From contig CAYZXA010000003.1 in assembly GCA_964482335.1 (NCBI GenBank), positions 1 through 26,754 of the forward strand: a stretch of DNA of 26,754 nt. Direction: 5' to 3'. This DNA is from CAYZXA01 sp964482335. GTDB lineage: Bacteria > Patescibacteriota > Minisyncoccia > Minisyncoccales > MHMH01. A program made the position numbers and the translations under genes. The notes beneath the pieces are model-generated. The model saw nothing but the letters and a program-made list of their open reading frames with translations. It did no database searches and was not told the origin of the DNA. Numbering within the stretch: position 1 is the stretch's first letter; the number at the start of each line of letters is the position of its first letter. Below, piece by piece: positions 8,583 to 15,303 of the stretch.

Positions 8583-9483
8583 AACATTGCTTTTATTGTC
8601 TGGCGGTTTGGATTCCATTTTAGCCGTCAAGGTTTTAAAGAATCAAGGAATCAAAGTAACAGCCCTTTCTTTTAAGAGCTATTTTTTTAATGTTGGAGCT
8701 GCTCAAAAAGCAGCTAAAAACTTTAAAATTCCTTTAAAGATAGTTGATTTTTCTAAAGAGCATTTAAAGATGGTCAAATCTCCAAAGCACGGCTACGGCA
8801 AATCAATGAATCCCTGTATTGATTGCCACAGCTTAATGCTGAAAAAAGCAAAAGAGATTATGAAAAAAGAAAAGTTTGACTTTGTAGCTACCGGTGAAGT
8901 TTTAGGAGAACGACCAATGTCTCAGAATCCTAAGGCGTTAAAAATAGTTGAGAACCAATCTTCTTTAAAAGGATATCTGTTAAGACCTCTTTCAGCGAAA
9001 TTGTTAGAGCCAACTATTCCTGAGAAAAAAGGTTTAGTTGACAGAGACAAGCTTCTTGATATTTCCGGCCGTTCAAGGAGAAAACAGATAAGTTTAGCTA
9101 AAGAATGGAAAATCAAACATTACCCAACACCGGCTGGCGGCTGTCTTTTAACTGATCCTGGATTTAGCAAGAGATTAAAAGAATTGTTTGATAAATATTT
9201 AAATTGTGACGGTAATGATATCGGCCTTTTAAAATTGGGCCGTCATTTTTGGGAAAGGAAAGTTAAGATTATAGTTGGTAGAAACAAAAAAGAGAACAAA
9301 ACAATCAAGAAATTAGCTAAAAAAGGTGATATTTTAATTGAAATGAAAAATTATCCAGGACCTTTAACTTTAATTAGAACTTATTCAAAAAAGAAAATTC
9401 CTAAAAAAATTATTAAAAAATCTAAGAACCTTACTCAGTATTATTCTACTAAAGCTAGGAACAAAAAAGATATAAAGTTTTAG
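8569..9483 (+). CDS. PP-loop ATPase, MnmA/ThiI-like tRNA thiouridylase family
   Basis: A 304-residue protein with the ATP-pyrophosphatase P-loop SGGLDS (11-16), as in enzymes that adenylate tRNA before sulfur insertion. A cysteine pair NPCIDC (C83, C86) and a later GGCLLTDPG (C192) are well placed for sulfur relay or cluster binding. The sequence follows a family often labelled tRNA 2-thiouridylase-like (HGYGKSMNPCIDC, GRSRRKQISLA), distinct from true MnmA; the exact nucleoside is unknown. The frame is open from 8524, but ATG 8569 starts directly before the P-loop strand and overlaps the previous gene by 14 bases, as elsewhere in this operon. The C-terminal 70 residues are rich in lysine. Neighbouring tsaC and tsaD support a tRNA-modification theme. 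Confidence 0.78.
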   Translation: MRQNKTLLLLSGGLDSILAVKVLKNQGIKVTALSFKSYFFNVGAAQKAAKNFKIPLKIVDFSKEHLKMVKSPKHGYGKSMNPCIDCHSLMLKKAKEIMKKEKFDFVATGEVLGERPMSQNPKALKIVENQSSLKGYLLRPLSAKLLEPTIPEKKGLVDRDKLLDISGRSRRKQISLAKEWKIKHYPTPAGGCLLTDPGFSKRLKELFDKYLNCDGNDIGLLKLGRHFWERKVKIIVGRNKKENKTIKKLAKKGDILIEMKNYPGPLTLIRTYSKKKIPKKIIKKSKNLTQYYSTKARNKKDIKF

Positions 9484-9505
9484 TTTTTTAAAATACAGTA
9501 AAAAA

Positions 9506-10069
9506 ATGAGGATTTCGAAAATCAATAAGCAAAATTTGGATAAAGTGCTAAAAGAAGCAGCTAAATTAATCAAAAATGGCCAAGTTTTAGTTTGTCCAAC
9601 AGATACAGTTTATGGATTGATTTGTGACGGTACGAATAAAAAAGCAGTAAGAAGGCTTATTAAAATTAAAAAAAGACAGAATAAAAAGCCAATTCCTATA
9701 TTTGTTAAAGATATCAAAATGGCAAAGAAGTTAGCTTCAATTGATAAAGTTCAGGAAGATTTTTTAAAAAAGGTCTGGCCAGGCAAAGTTACAGTAGTTT
9801 TAAAAAAGAAAAACAGAACCATTGGCTTAAGGATCCCCAATTACAAGTTAATTAATCGATTATTATCAATAATTAAAACTCCTTTAACTGGCACTTCAGC
9901 CAATATTTCTAATAAGCCTGCTTCAACTAAAATTAAAGAAGTTTTAAAACAGTTTAAAAGCCAGAAATATCAACCTGATTTGATTTTAGACGCTGGAGAT
10001 CTCTCCAAATCAAAACCTTCAACAGTCATTGATTTAACGGTTTCACCACCTAAAGTTTTAAGAACATGA
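9506..10069 (+). CDS. tsaC: L-threonylcarbamoyladenylate synthase (Sua5/YrdC family)
   Basis: Makes threonylcarbamoyl-AMP from threonine, bicarbonate and ATP, the donor for t6A37 in ANN-decoding tRNAs. The 187 residues form one YrdC domain without the extra Sua5 C-terminal domain: LVCPTDTVYGLICDG near residue 30, KIKKRQNKKPIPIF near 55, and TGTSANISNKPAS near 130. The gene begins 22 bases after the PP-loop gene. It ends in TGA inside an ATGA overlap with tsaD, which acts on its product, so translation of the two is probably coupled. A TAAAAT at 9489-9494 might give an internal promoter, but no -35 partner is convincing. Confidence 0.92.
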   Translation: MRISKINKQNLDKVLKEAAKLIKNGQVLVCPTDTVYGLICDGTNKKAVRRLIKIKKRQNKKPIPIFVKDIKMAKKLASIDKVQEDFLKKVWPGKVTVVLKKKNRTIGLRIPNYKLINRLLSIIKTPLTGTSANISNKPASTKIKEVLKQFKSQKYQPDLILDAGDLSKSKPSTVIDLTVSPPKVLRT

Positions 10070-11064
10070 AAATTCTAGGCATTGACACATCGTGCGATGA
10101 TACTTGTATTGCTTTGTTAGAAGTAAAAGATTCTCATTTTAAGATATTATCAAACATTGTTTCTTCCCAGGCAAAACTCCACGCTAAATATGGTGGAGTT
10201 TACCCTTTTTTAGCCAAAAGAGAACATCAAAAGAATCTGCCCCTTGTTTTTAAAAAAGCAGTAAAAGGACAGGATGTTTCAGAGATAGATTTAATTAGTA
10301 TAACTTCAGGTCCTGGTCTTGAACCTTGTTTGTGGCAGGGAATAAATTTTGCTAAGGATTTAGCTAAGAAATTGAGAAAACCTTTAATTCCGGTTAATCA
10401 TTTAGAAGCTCATATTCTTGTCAACTTTATTAATCAAGATCGGACCTCGATCAAATTGCCAGTGCTTTGTTTGGTGGTTTCTGGCGGTCACACCCAATTG
10501 ATTTTAATGAAAGCAATTGGCAAATATCAATTAATTGGCGAAACCAGGGACGATGCAGCTGGTGAGTGTTTTGACAAGGTAGCTCGAATTTTAGGACTTG
10601 GTTATCCTGGCGGCCCGATAATTTCTAAACTAGCGGCTAAGGGGAAGAAATCAAAGATAGTTTTGCCCAGGCCCATGATCAATCAAAAGAATTATGATTT
10701 CAGTTTCTCTGGGTTAAAAACTGCGGTATTATATAATTATAGGAGCCAATCTCCAAGAATCAGGAAGTCTAAGAAATATATTCAAGAAATGTCTTTTGGG
10801 GTTCAGCAGGCCATTATTGATGTTCTAATTAATAAGACTCTAAAAGCAGCCAGAGATTACAGAGTAAAGTCAGTCATTCTTGGAGGCGGGGTAACTGCTA
10901 ACAATGAATTAAGAAAACAGTTTAACAAGAAGTTCAAAGTTTTAGTTCCTTCTAAGATTTTTTGTACTGATAATGCTGTTATGATTGGTATTGCTGCTTT
11001 TTTTCATCGAACAAACATAAAACCTTTAAAAGACATCAAAGCTGAAGCTAATCTTAGAATCTAA
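10066..11064 (+). CDS. tsaD: tRNA N6-adenosine threonylcarbamoyltransferase
   Basis: Transfers the threonylcarbamoyl group to A37 of tRNA, normally with TsaB and TsaE, which are not in this window. The 332-residue length is normal. Motifs: GIDTSCDDT (5-13), the metal-binding HLEAH (H112, H116), VSGGHTQL, DDAAGECFDKVAR, LGLGYPGGP, GGGVTANNELR, and the late CTDNAVMIG with the third metal ligand aspartate. The stretch SGPGLEPCLWQGINFAK departs from the common GLVGSL-type sequence but keeps the glycines. Start and tsaC stop share ATGA. Downstream lie 69 bases with two small inverted repeats before the PAP2 gene. Confidence 0.96.
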   Translation: MKILGIDTSCDDTCIALLEVKDSHFKILSNIVSSQAKLHAKYGGVYPFLAKREHQKNLPLVFKKAVKGQDVSEIDLISITSGPGLEPCLWQGINFAKDLAKKLRKPLIPVNHLEAHILVNFINQDRTSIKLPVLCLVVSGGHTQLILMKAIGKYQLIGETRDDAAGECFDKVARILGLGYPGGPIISKLAAKGKKSKIVLPRPMINQKNYDFSFSGLKTAVLYNYRSQSPRIRKSKKYIQEMSFGVQQAIIDVLINKTLKAARDYRVKSVILGGGVTANNELRKQFNKKFKVLVPSKIFCTDNAVMIGIAAFFHRTNIKPLKDIKAEANLRI

Positions 11065-11089
11065 ACACATTGTCTTTGGAATTCATGTT

Positions 11090-11126
11090 TTTAGGCGTTT
11101 ACCTAAATTAGTTTAAAAATTTAAAC
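11090..11126. promoter_or_regulatory. Two inverted repeats between tsaD and the PAP2 gene
   Basis: In the 69-base gap two dyads sit side by side: TTTAGG/CCTAAA with a 6-base loop (11090-11107) and the 16-base GTTTAAAAATTTAAAC (11111-11126), a perfect dyad with a 2-base centre, ending 7 bases before the PAP2 ATG. Neither has a T tract, so a terminator is unlikely. An operator or promoter region for the PAP2 gene is possible, but AT richness makes chance dyads common. Confidence 0.3.
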
Positions 11127-11133
11127 GATAAAA

Positions 11134-11595
11134 ATGGATTATTTTATTTTTCAACAAATCAATAGTTTAGTCGGCAGATTTGTTTGTTTAGATAGTCTGG
11201 CTATTTTCTTTGCTGAATATTGTATCTATATTTTAGTTGGTTTGGTTTTTTTAGTTCTCTGGAGAAGGTGGGAAGCAATTCTGCGGGTATTTATCGCAAC
11301 AATTTTAGTTCGCCTTGGCATTGTTGAGTTAATCCGGTTTTTCTGGCAGAGGCCCCGGCCCTTTCCCGAAAATACTGAATCATCTTTTCCTTCTGGCCAC
11401 GCTGCTTTTTCCTTTGCCTTATCATTTGTTGTCTATCAGTATAATAAAAAAGCTGGCATTTTCTTTTTTACTGCCAGTTTTTTAATTGTCATATCTCGAG
11501 TTTTCTTGGGGATCCATTGGCTTTCAGATATAGTTGCTGGAGCTTTGATAGGAATTTTTGTTGGCTGGTTAGTTTTAAAGATCTTTAGGAAATAA
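11134..11595 (+). CDS. PAP2-family membrane phosphatase (undecaprenyl-diphosphatase-like)
   Basis: Small integral membrane lipid phosphatase of 153 residues. All three PAP2 active-site segments are present: RFFWQRPRP (68-76), PSGH (86-89) and SRVFLGIHWLSD (121-132), giving the catalytic His-Asp pair and the nucleophilic histidine region. About five hydrophobic segments are visible (roughly 30-47, 51-70, 88-102, 107-123, 132-150). The size and motifs match BcrC-type undecaprenyl pyrophosphate phosphatases, which would recycle the wall carrier lipid, but other lipid phosphates cannot be excluded. It ends 4 bases short of the 3' end of the convergent tRNA-Leu. No Shine-Dalgarno site precedes the ATG. 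Confidence 0.88.
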   Translation: MDYFIFQQINSLVGRFVCLDSLAIFFAEYCIYILVGLVFLVLWRRWEAILRVFIATILVRLGIVELIRFFWQRPRPFPENTESSFPSGHAAFSFALSFVVYQYNKKAGIFFFTASFLIVISRVFLGIHWLSDIVAGALIGIFVGWLVLKIFRK

Positions 11596-11598
11596 AAA

Positions 11599-11653
11599 GT
11601 GCCGCGGGTGGGAGTCGAACCCACACAGGATTTCTCCTACACGATTTTGAATC
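11599..11653. repeat. 55-base direct repeat, left copy (contig end)
   Basis: Exactly the same 55 bases as 11754-11808. This copy ends at the first N. Such a match, reaching the gap edge on both sides, is what two contigs overlapping by one assembly k-mer leave when a scaffolder joins them with a default gap. Confidence 0.95.
11600..11653 (-). tRNA. tRNA-Leu(CAA), partial 3' copy at a contig end
   Basis: Holds tRNA positions 31-84: the end of the anticodon stem, the CAA loop, long variable arm, T arm and acceptor 3' strand. It is identical to the complete tRNA right of the gap, so it is very likely the same gene assembled twice and not a second tRNA or a pseudogene. Just past the discriminator base the minus strand reads CTTTTTATTT, a T run that may help end transcription. 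Confidence 0.7.
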
Positions 11654-11753
11654 NNNNNNNNNNNNNNNNNNNNNNNNNNNNNNNNNNNNNNNNNNNNNNN
11701 NNNNNNNNNNNNNNNNNNNNNNNNNNNNNNNNNNNNNNNNNNNNNNNNNNNNN
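11654..11753. other. Assembly gap of exactly 100 N
   Basis: One hundred undetermined bases, a placeholder length. Because the flanks share 55 identical bases, the true distance is probably minus 55 (an overlap), so nothing is likely to be missing here. Any reading frame drawn through the gap is spurious. Confidence 0.98.
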
Positions 11754-11808
11754 GTGCCGCGGGTGGGAGTCGAACCCACACAGGATTTCTCCTACACGAT
11801 TTTGAATC
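11754..11808. repeat. 55-base direct repeat, right copy (contig start)
   Basis: Begins at the first base after the N run and repeats 11599-11653 without a difference, then continues into the 5' half of the tRNA. Confidence 0.95.
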
Positions 11809-11838
11809 GTGCGCGTAAACCAGTTCCGCCACCGCGGC
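11755..11838 (-). tRNA. tRNA-Leu, anticodon CAA
   Basis: Complete 84-base cloverleaf on the minus strand. Acceptor GCCGCGG pairs with CCGCGGC, discriminator A; D arm GCG/CGC; anticodon stem CACGA/TCGTG with loop TTCAAAA, giving anticodon CAA for UUG codons; a long class II variable arm with AGGA-GAAA-TCCT; T arm GTGGG-TTCGACT-CCCAC. CCA is not encoded. A strong promoter lies directly upstream, and only 9 bases separate its -10 box from the mature 5' end, so RNase P would have a leader of only 2-3 bases to remove. Confidence 0.97.
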
Positions 11839-11847
11839 TCATTTTTG

Positions 11848-11876
11848 ATTTTAGCAAATTTTTTTCCTCTTGTAAA
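11848..11876 (-). promoter_or_regulatory. Promoter of tRNA-Leu
   Basis: On the minus strand TTTACA (11876-11871), a 17-base spacer and TAAAAT (11853-11848), the latter preceded by TGC as an extended -10. Five of six bases match TTGACA and the spacing is ideal. Its -35 shares bases with that of the divergent parA promoter. Confidence 0.8.
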
Positions 11877-11897
11877 TGTAAAAAAATGTGATAAAAT
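11870..11897 (+). promoter_or_regulatory. Promoter of parAB
   Basis: TTGTAA (11870-11875), 16-base spacer, TAAAAT (11892-11897) with an extended -10 TGA in front. Only 6 bases separate the -10 from the parA ATG, so the message should begin at or within a base or two of the start codon. Confidence 0.7.
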
Positions 11898-11903
11898 AAT
11901 TTA

Positions 11904-12674
11904 ATGACACGGATTATTTGTATAATAAACAACAAGGGGGGAACTGGCAAGACTACTACAGCGGTAAATCTGCCAGTTTTTCTGGCTGCTCTTGGTAAAA
12001 GGGTTTTGTTAGTAGATTTCGACCATCAAGCTAATGCTACTTATTCTCTAGGCCTTAATCCTCGTAGTCTGCCCCTTTCTATTTACCATGCTTTAGCGGG
12101 TCAGGTTAGCCCTTCGGCTATTATAAGACAGAGTCCTTTTTTTGGTTATGAGATTATGCCAGCTTCACCTGATTTGGCCGGCTCAACTGTTGAGCTAGTC
12201 AGCGTTGAGAATCGGGAGTTTAAATTGAAACAACTCTTAGAGAAAGTAAAAGAACCTTATGATTTTATCATTATTGATTCACCGCCCAGTTTAGGACTCT
12301 TAACGATTAATGCTCTTTGCGCTTCAAAAGAAGTTTTGATTCCGGTTCAGTGTGAATATTTAGCTTTGGAAGGATTAGAACAGCTCTTAAATACCATTGA
12401 TTTAGTTAAAAACAATCTTGAGCAGGACTTGAAGATTACTGGTGCTCTCTTAACAATGTATAATCGAAATAATAAGCTATCCCGGGAAGTGGCCAAAGAA
12501 GTTAGAAGAAATTTCCCCGGTTATGTTTTTGATACTGTTATCCCAAGACAAATAGCTTTAGCTGAAGCGCCGAGGTTCGGCAAAACTATTTTACAATATG
12601 CGCCAACCTCCTTAGCTGCCAAAGCCTATCGAGAACTGGCTGAAGAATTAATCAACTCAAATACAAAATTATGA
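11904..12674 (+). CDS. parA: Chromosome partitioning ATPase ParA/Soj
   Basis: Deviant-Walker ATPase that binds the nucleoid and, with ParB, moves replicated origins apart. The 256 residues start with IICIINN and the Walker A KGGTGKTT (11-18) with its signature first lysine; then VLLVDFDHQANAT, the Walker B region FIIIDSPPSLG, and GALLTMYNRNN near residue 180. The short N-terminus lacks the helix-turn-helix of type Ia plasmid ParA, so this is the chromosomal Soj type. It overlaps parB by ATGA. A promoter ends 6 bases before the ATG, so the transcript is probably leaderless. Confidence 0.95.
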   Translation: MTRIICIINNKGGTGKTTTAVNLPVFLAALGKRVLLVDFDHQANATYSLGLNPRSLPLSIYHALAGQVSPSAIIRQSPFFGYEIMPASPDLAGSTVELVSVENREFKLKQLLEKVKEPYDFIIIDSPPSLGLLTINALCASKEVLIPVQCEYLALEGLEQLLNTIDLVKNNLEQDLKITGALLTMYNRNNKLSREVAKEVRRNFPGYVFDTVIPRQIALAEAPRFGKTILQYAPTSLAAKAYRELAEELINSNTKL

Positions 12675-13543
12675 AACAAACTTTTGGTAAAGGCTTAGAG
12701 TCTTTAATCCCTAAAAAATCAGCTAAACCATCAAAAACCTCTGAGGTTAAGAAGGAGCCGATTTTTTACATTGAAATTGAAAAGGTAAAATCTAATCCTT
12801 ATCAGCCTAGAAAAAACTTTGACCAAGACGGCTTAAAAAGTTTAGCTGAGTCAATTAGAGAATATGGTATTTTACAGCCTTTATTGGTGAGTAGGGTTGA
12901 GAAAGGCTCAGAAACTGAATATCAGTTGGTGGCCGGCGAAAGAAGGCTTTTGGCATCGAAAATAGTGGGCCTAAATCATGTGCCGGTCATTGTTAGAGAA
13001 CCAACTGAAAAAGAAAAACTAGAGGTTTCTTTAGTTGAGAATGTTCAGCGATTAAACTTAAACTCAATGGAAAAAGCCGAAGCCTATCAGAGACTGCAAG
13101 AAGAGTTCAACTTTCTACAAAAAGACATTGCTAAAATGGTTGGCAAGAGCAGGGAAGCGGTAGCCAATACCTTAAGGCTTCTTGATTTGCCAAGCGAGAT
13201 TAAGGGCGCTTTAAGAGACGAGAGAATTACCGAAGGTCATGCTAGAGCTATGCTGGCTGTTAGTGACGCTCAAAAACAAAAAGCCCTTTTTGTCAGGACT
13301 ATCAAAGATGGGTTGAACGTTAGAGAGGTAGAAAGCTTTGCTCAAAAGTTGAATATTTGGCAGCCGGTTAAGAAACAAATTTCTAGAGCTTCCCAGGAGA
13401 TTAAAGATCTAGAAGAAAAAGTCAGGAAAGCTTTGGGCATAAGAAACGTTAGATTGAGCATGCAGGCTGGCAAGCCCAAGCTTACTATTTTCTTTAATTC
13501 CAAAAAAGAAATAGAAAGCTTGTTTAAAAAGTTCAAACTTTAA
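12671..13543 (+). CDS. parB: Chromosome partitioning protein ParB/Spo0J
   Basis: CTP-dependent DNA clamp that loads at parS. The 290 residues show the typical layout: N-terminal MKQTFGKGLESLIP, which in the family contacts ParA; the ParB/Srx CTP-binding domain (about 35-130) with NPYQPRK (42-48), GERR (89-92) and ENVQR (123-127); a helix-turn-helix (about 150-172, KDIAKMVGKSREAVANTLRLL); and a C-terminal dimer domain. I saw no 16-base parS palindrome of the TGTTTCACGTGAAACA type in the window, but the search was by eye. The stop codon overlaps that of the convergent RelA/SpoT gene within TTAA. Confidence 0.94.
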   Translation: MKQTFGKGLESLIPKKSAKPSKTSEVKKEPIFYIEIEKVKSNPYQPRKNFDQDGLKSLAESIREYGILQPLLVSRVEKGSETEYQLVAGERRLLASKIVGLNHVPVIVREPTEKEKLEVSLVENVQRLNLNSMEKAEAYQRLQEEFNFLQKDIAKMVGKSREAVANTLRLLDLPSEIKGALRDERITEGHARAMLAVSDAQKQKALFVRTIKDGLNVREVESFAQKLNIWQPVKKQISRASQEIKDLEEKVRKALGIRNVRLSMQAGKPKLTIFFNSKKEIESLFKKFKL

Positions 13544-15303
13544 AACTTTACTTTCGTTTTCCAGGAGGCCTCAATGATTTTTTGGGGCCATTTTTTTTGT
13601 ATTTTAAGCATGTTTTTACAATCAGTTTTATGGATAGCAGCTCCTCTGTCTTTGGTAATATAGGCTTTGATTTGATCATTTGGTTGAGGTGAACAACATT
13701 TAGCCAAGTAAATTTTCATACCAGTTTGTCCCGCTAAAGAAACAACAGTTTTAGCTTCTGGAACTTTCTTTAACCGAGATTTGGGACGTAATTTGGGTAA
13801 AAGAATACTGCTTACTTTCTCTTTTAAGAAAGTTCTTAAGTTTCCAGAACGGGAACCTTGTTTTAAGGAAGCTTTTATTCGAGAACGGGCCACTCTAGTT
13901 TTAACGAATTTGAGCCAGTCCCTGGAAGGTTTTTTATTCTTATCAACAATAATCTTAACTACCTCCCAATTTTTTAGAGGCTGAGAAAGTTGGGTCAATT
14001 TCCCATTTATTTTAGCTCCAGCACATCTGTTGCCAATGTCACCGTGAACAGCATAGGCAAAATCAACGGGCGTGGCGCCTTCGGGCAAATCAATAACATC
14101 TCCTTTAGGTGTGAAAACAAAAATGCGGTTTTTCAAGAAATCAACTTTTAATCCTTCTAGGAATTCTTCAGACTTTAAAACCTTGCTTTGCCAGTCTCTT
14201 AATTGTTGTACCCAGGTAAATTTTTTCCCTTGAGTTTTAAGGTTAATTCCCTCTTTGATTGCCCAGTGTGCGGCAATGCCGTGTTCAGCTTCTTGATGCA
14301 TTTTTTTAGTTTTTACTTGGATCTCAAGAATCTTTCCCTCGAAGCAAAAACAAGTTGTATGGAGAGCCTGATAGCCATTGGGTTTGGGAGCAGCAATGTA
14401 GTCTTTAATTCTGCCGGGCAAAGGCTTCCAAAACTTATGGATAGCTCCTAAAGCCTCGTAGCAGGTTTTAACATCGTCAACAATCACCCTTAAAGCAATC
14501 AAATCATAAATTCTATCAAAATCCATTTCATGTTTGAGAAGTTTTTGGTAAAGACTCCAATAATGTTTTGGTCGAGAATGAATATTGATCGGTTTGATAC
14601 TTGCTTCCTCTAAAATTTTAACTAAAAGTGGTTTAACTTTTTTAATATGTTTTTCTCTTTCTTCGTATCTTTCTTTGACGTTATTTATCAACCATTCATA
14701 TTCTTTAGGATAGAGAAAAGGAAAGGCCAAATCTTGCAATCGGCCTTTCATCTCTCCCATGCCCAACCTATTAGCTAAAGGAGCAAAGATCTCCAAGGTT
14801 TCTAAAGCAATTCTTTTTTGTTTTTCTGGAGGGAGAGAACCTAGAGTTTCCATGTTGTGCAGTCTGTCGGCCAACTTGATTAATAGCACTCTTAAGTCTT
14901 CGCCCATGGCAAAGAACATCTTTCTTAAGTTTTCTGCCCTAAGGTCAATGGGCACTTTCTTCCTTAATTTTGGAGATTCAATTTCTTCTTTTGGATAGCG
15001 TAGTTTTCCTAATTTGCTTACTCCGTTGACTAAAAAGGCAATTTCTTTACCAAACTCTTTTTCAATATCTTCAATGGTCTTTTTGGTATCGTCAGGCACG
15101 TCATGTAAAAGACCGGCCGCTACTGTTCGAGCATCAAGGTGCATTTCGCTTAAAACCTGGGCAACCCTTAAAGGATGCAAGATATATTCTTCTCCAGAAA
15201 ATCTTTTTTGGCCTTGATGGGCGCTTTGAGCAAACTGAAAAGCTCTCTCAATCAATTTAGGGTCTGAGCTGTTCTCAGTTATTTTTTGGAGTTGCTTTTG
15301 CAT
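13540..15303 (-). CDS. rsh: RelA/SpoT-type (p)ppGpp synthetase/hydrolase
   Basis: Stringent-response enzyme of 587 residues. HD hydrolase domain: H43, H67-D68, D71-D72, D146 and N150 are all present, though the usual VED after HD reads PDD. Synthetase domain: RPKHYWSLYQK (244-254), GRIKDYIAAPKPNGYQALHT (297-316) and the MHQEAEHG glutamate (340). TGS domain about 391-455. A cysteine-containing segment (KCCSPQPNDQIKAYITKDRG) follows, but the C-terminal ACT domain is absent and the protein ends some 100 residues earlier than typical long RSH proteins. It is probably bifunctional, since both active sites look whole. It is the last gene of the pth-mfd-topA operon, overlapping topA by 25 bases. No terminator is seen at its 3' end. 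Confidence 0.92.
   Translation of the reverse strand: MQKQLQKITENSSDPKLIERAFQFAQSAHQGQKRFSGEEYILHPLRVAQVLSEMHLDARTVAAGLLHDVPDDTKKTIEDIEKEFGKEIAFLVNGVSKLGKLRYPKEEIESPKLRKKVPIDLRAENLRKMFFAMGEDLRVLLIKLADRLHNMETLGSLPPEKQKRIALETLEIFAPLANRLGMGEMKGRLQDLAFPFLYPKEYEWLINNVKERYEEREKHIKKVKPLLVKILEEASIKPINIHSRPKHYWSLYQKLLKHEMDFDRIYDLIALRVIVDDVKTCYEALGAIHKFWKPLPGRIKDYIAAPKPNGYQALHTTCFCFEGKILEIQVKTKKMHQEAEHGIAAHWAIKEGINLKTQGKKFTWVQQLRDWQSKVLKSEEFLEGLKVDFLKNRIFVFTPKGDVIDLPEGATPVDFAYAVHGDIGNRCAGAKINGKLTQLSQPLKNWEVVKIIVDKNKKPSRDWLKFVKTRVARSRIKASLKQGSRSGNLRTFLKEKVSSILLPKLRPKSRLKKVPEAKTVVSLAGQTGMKIYLAKCCSPQPNDQIKAYITKDRGAAIHKTDCKNMLKIQKKWPQKIIEASWKTKVKF

Noticed and set aside
11575..11832. Open frames on both strands across the N gap
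   Set aside because: They translate Ns as X and otherwise read the tRNA-Leu sequence; no protein is supported.
11600..11838. Tandem tRNA-Leu genes or a tRNA attachment site with a truncated copy from an integrated element
   Set aside because: The repeat ends coincide exactly with the gap edges and no integrase or mobile gene is near, so contig overlap explains it better.
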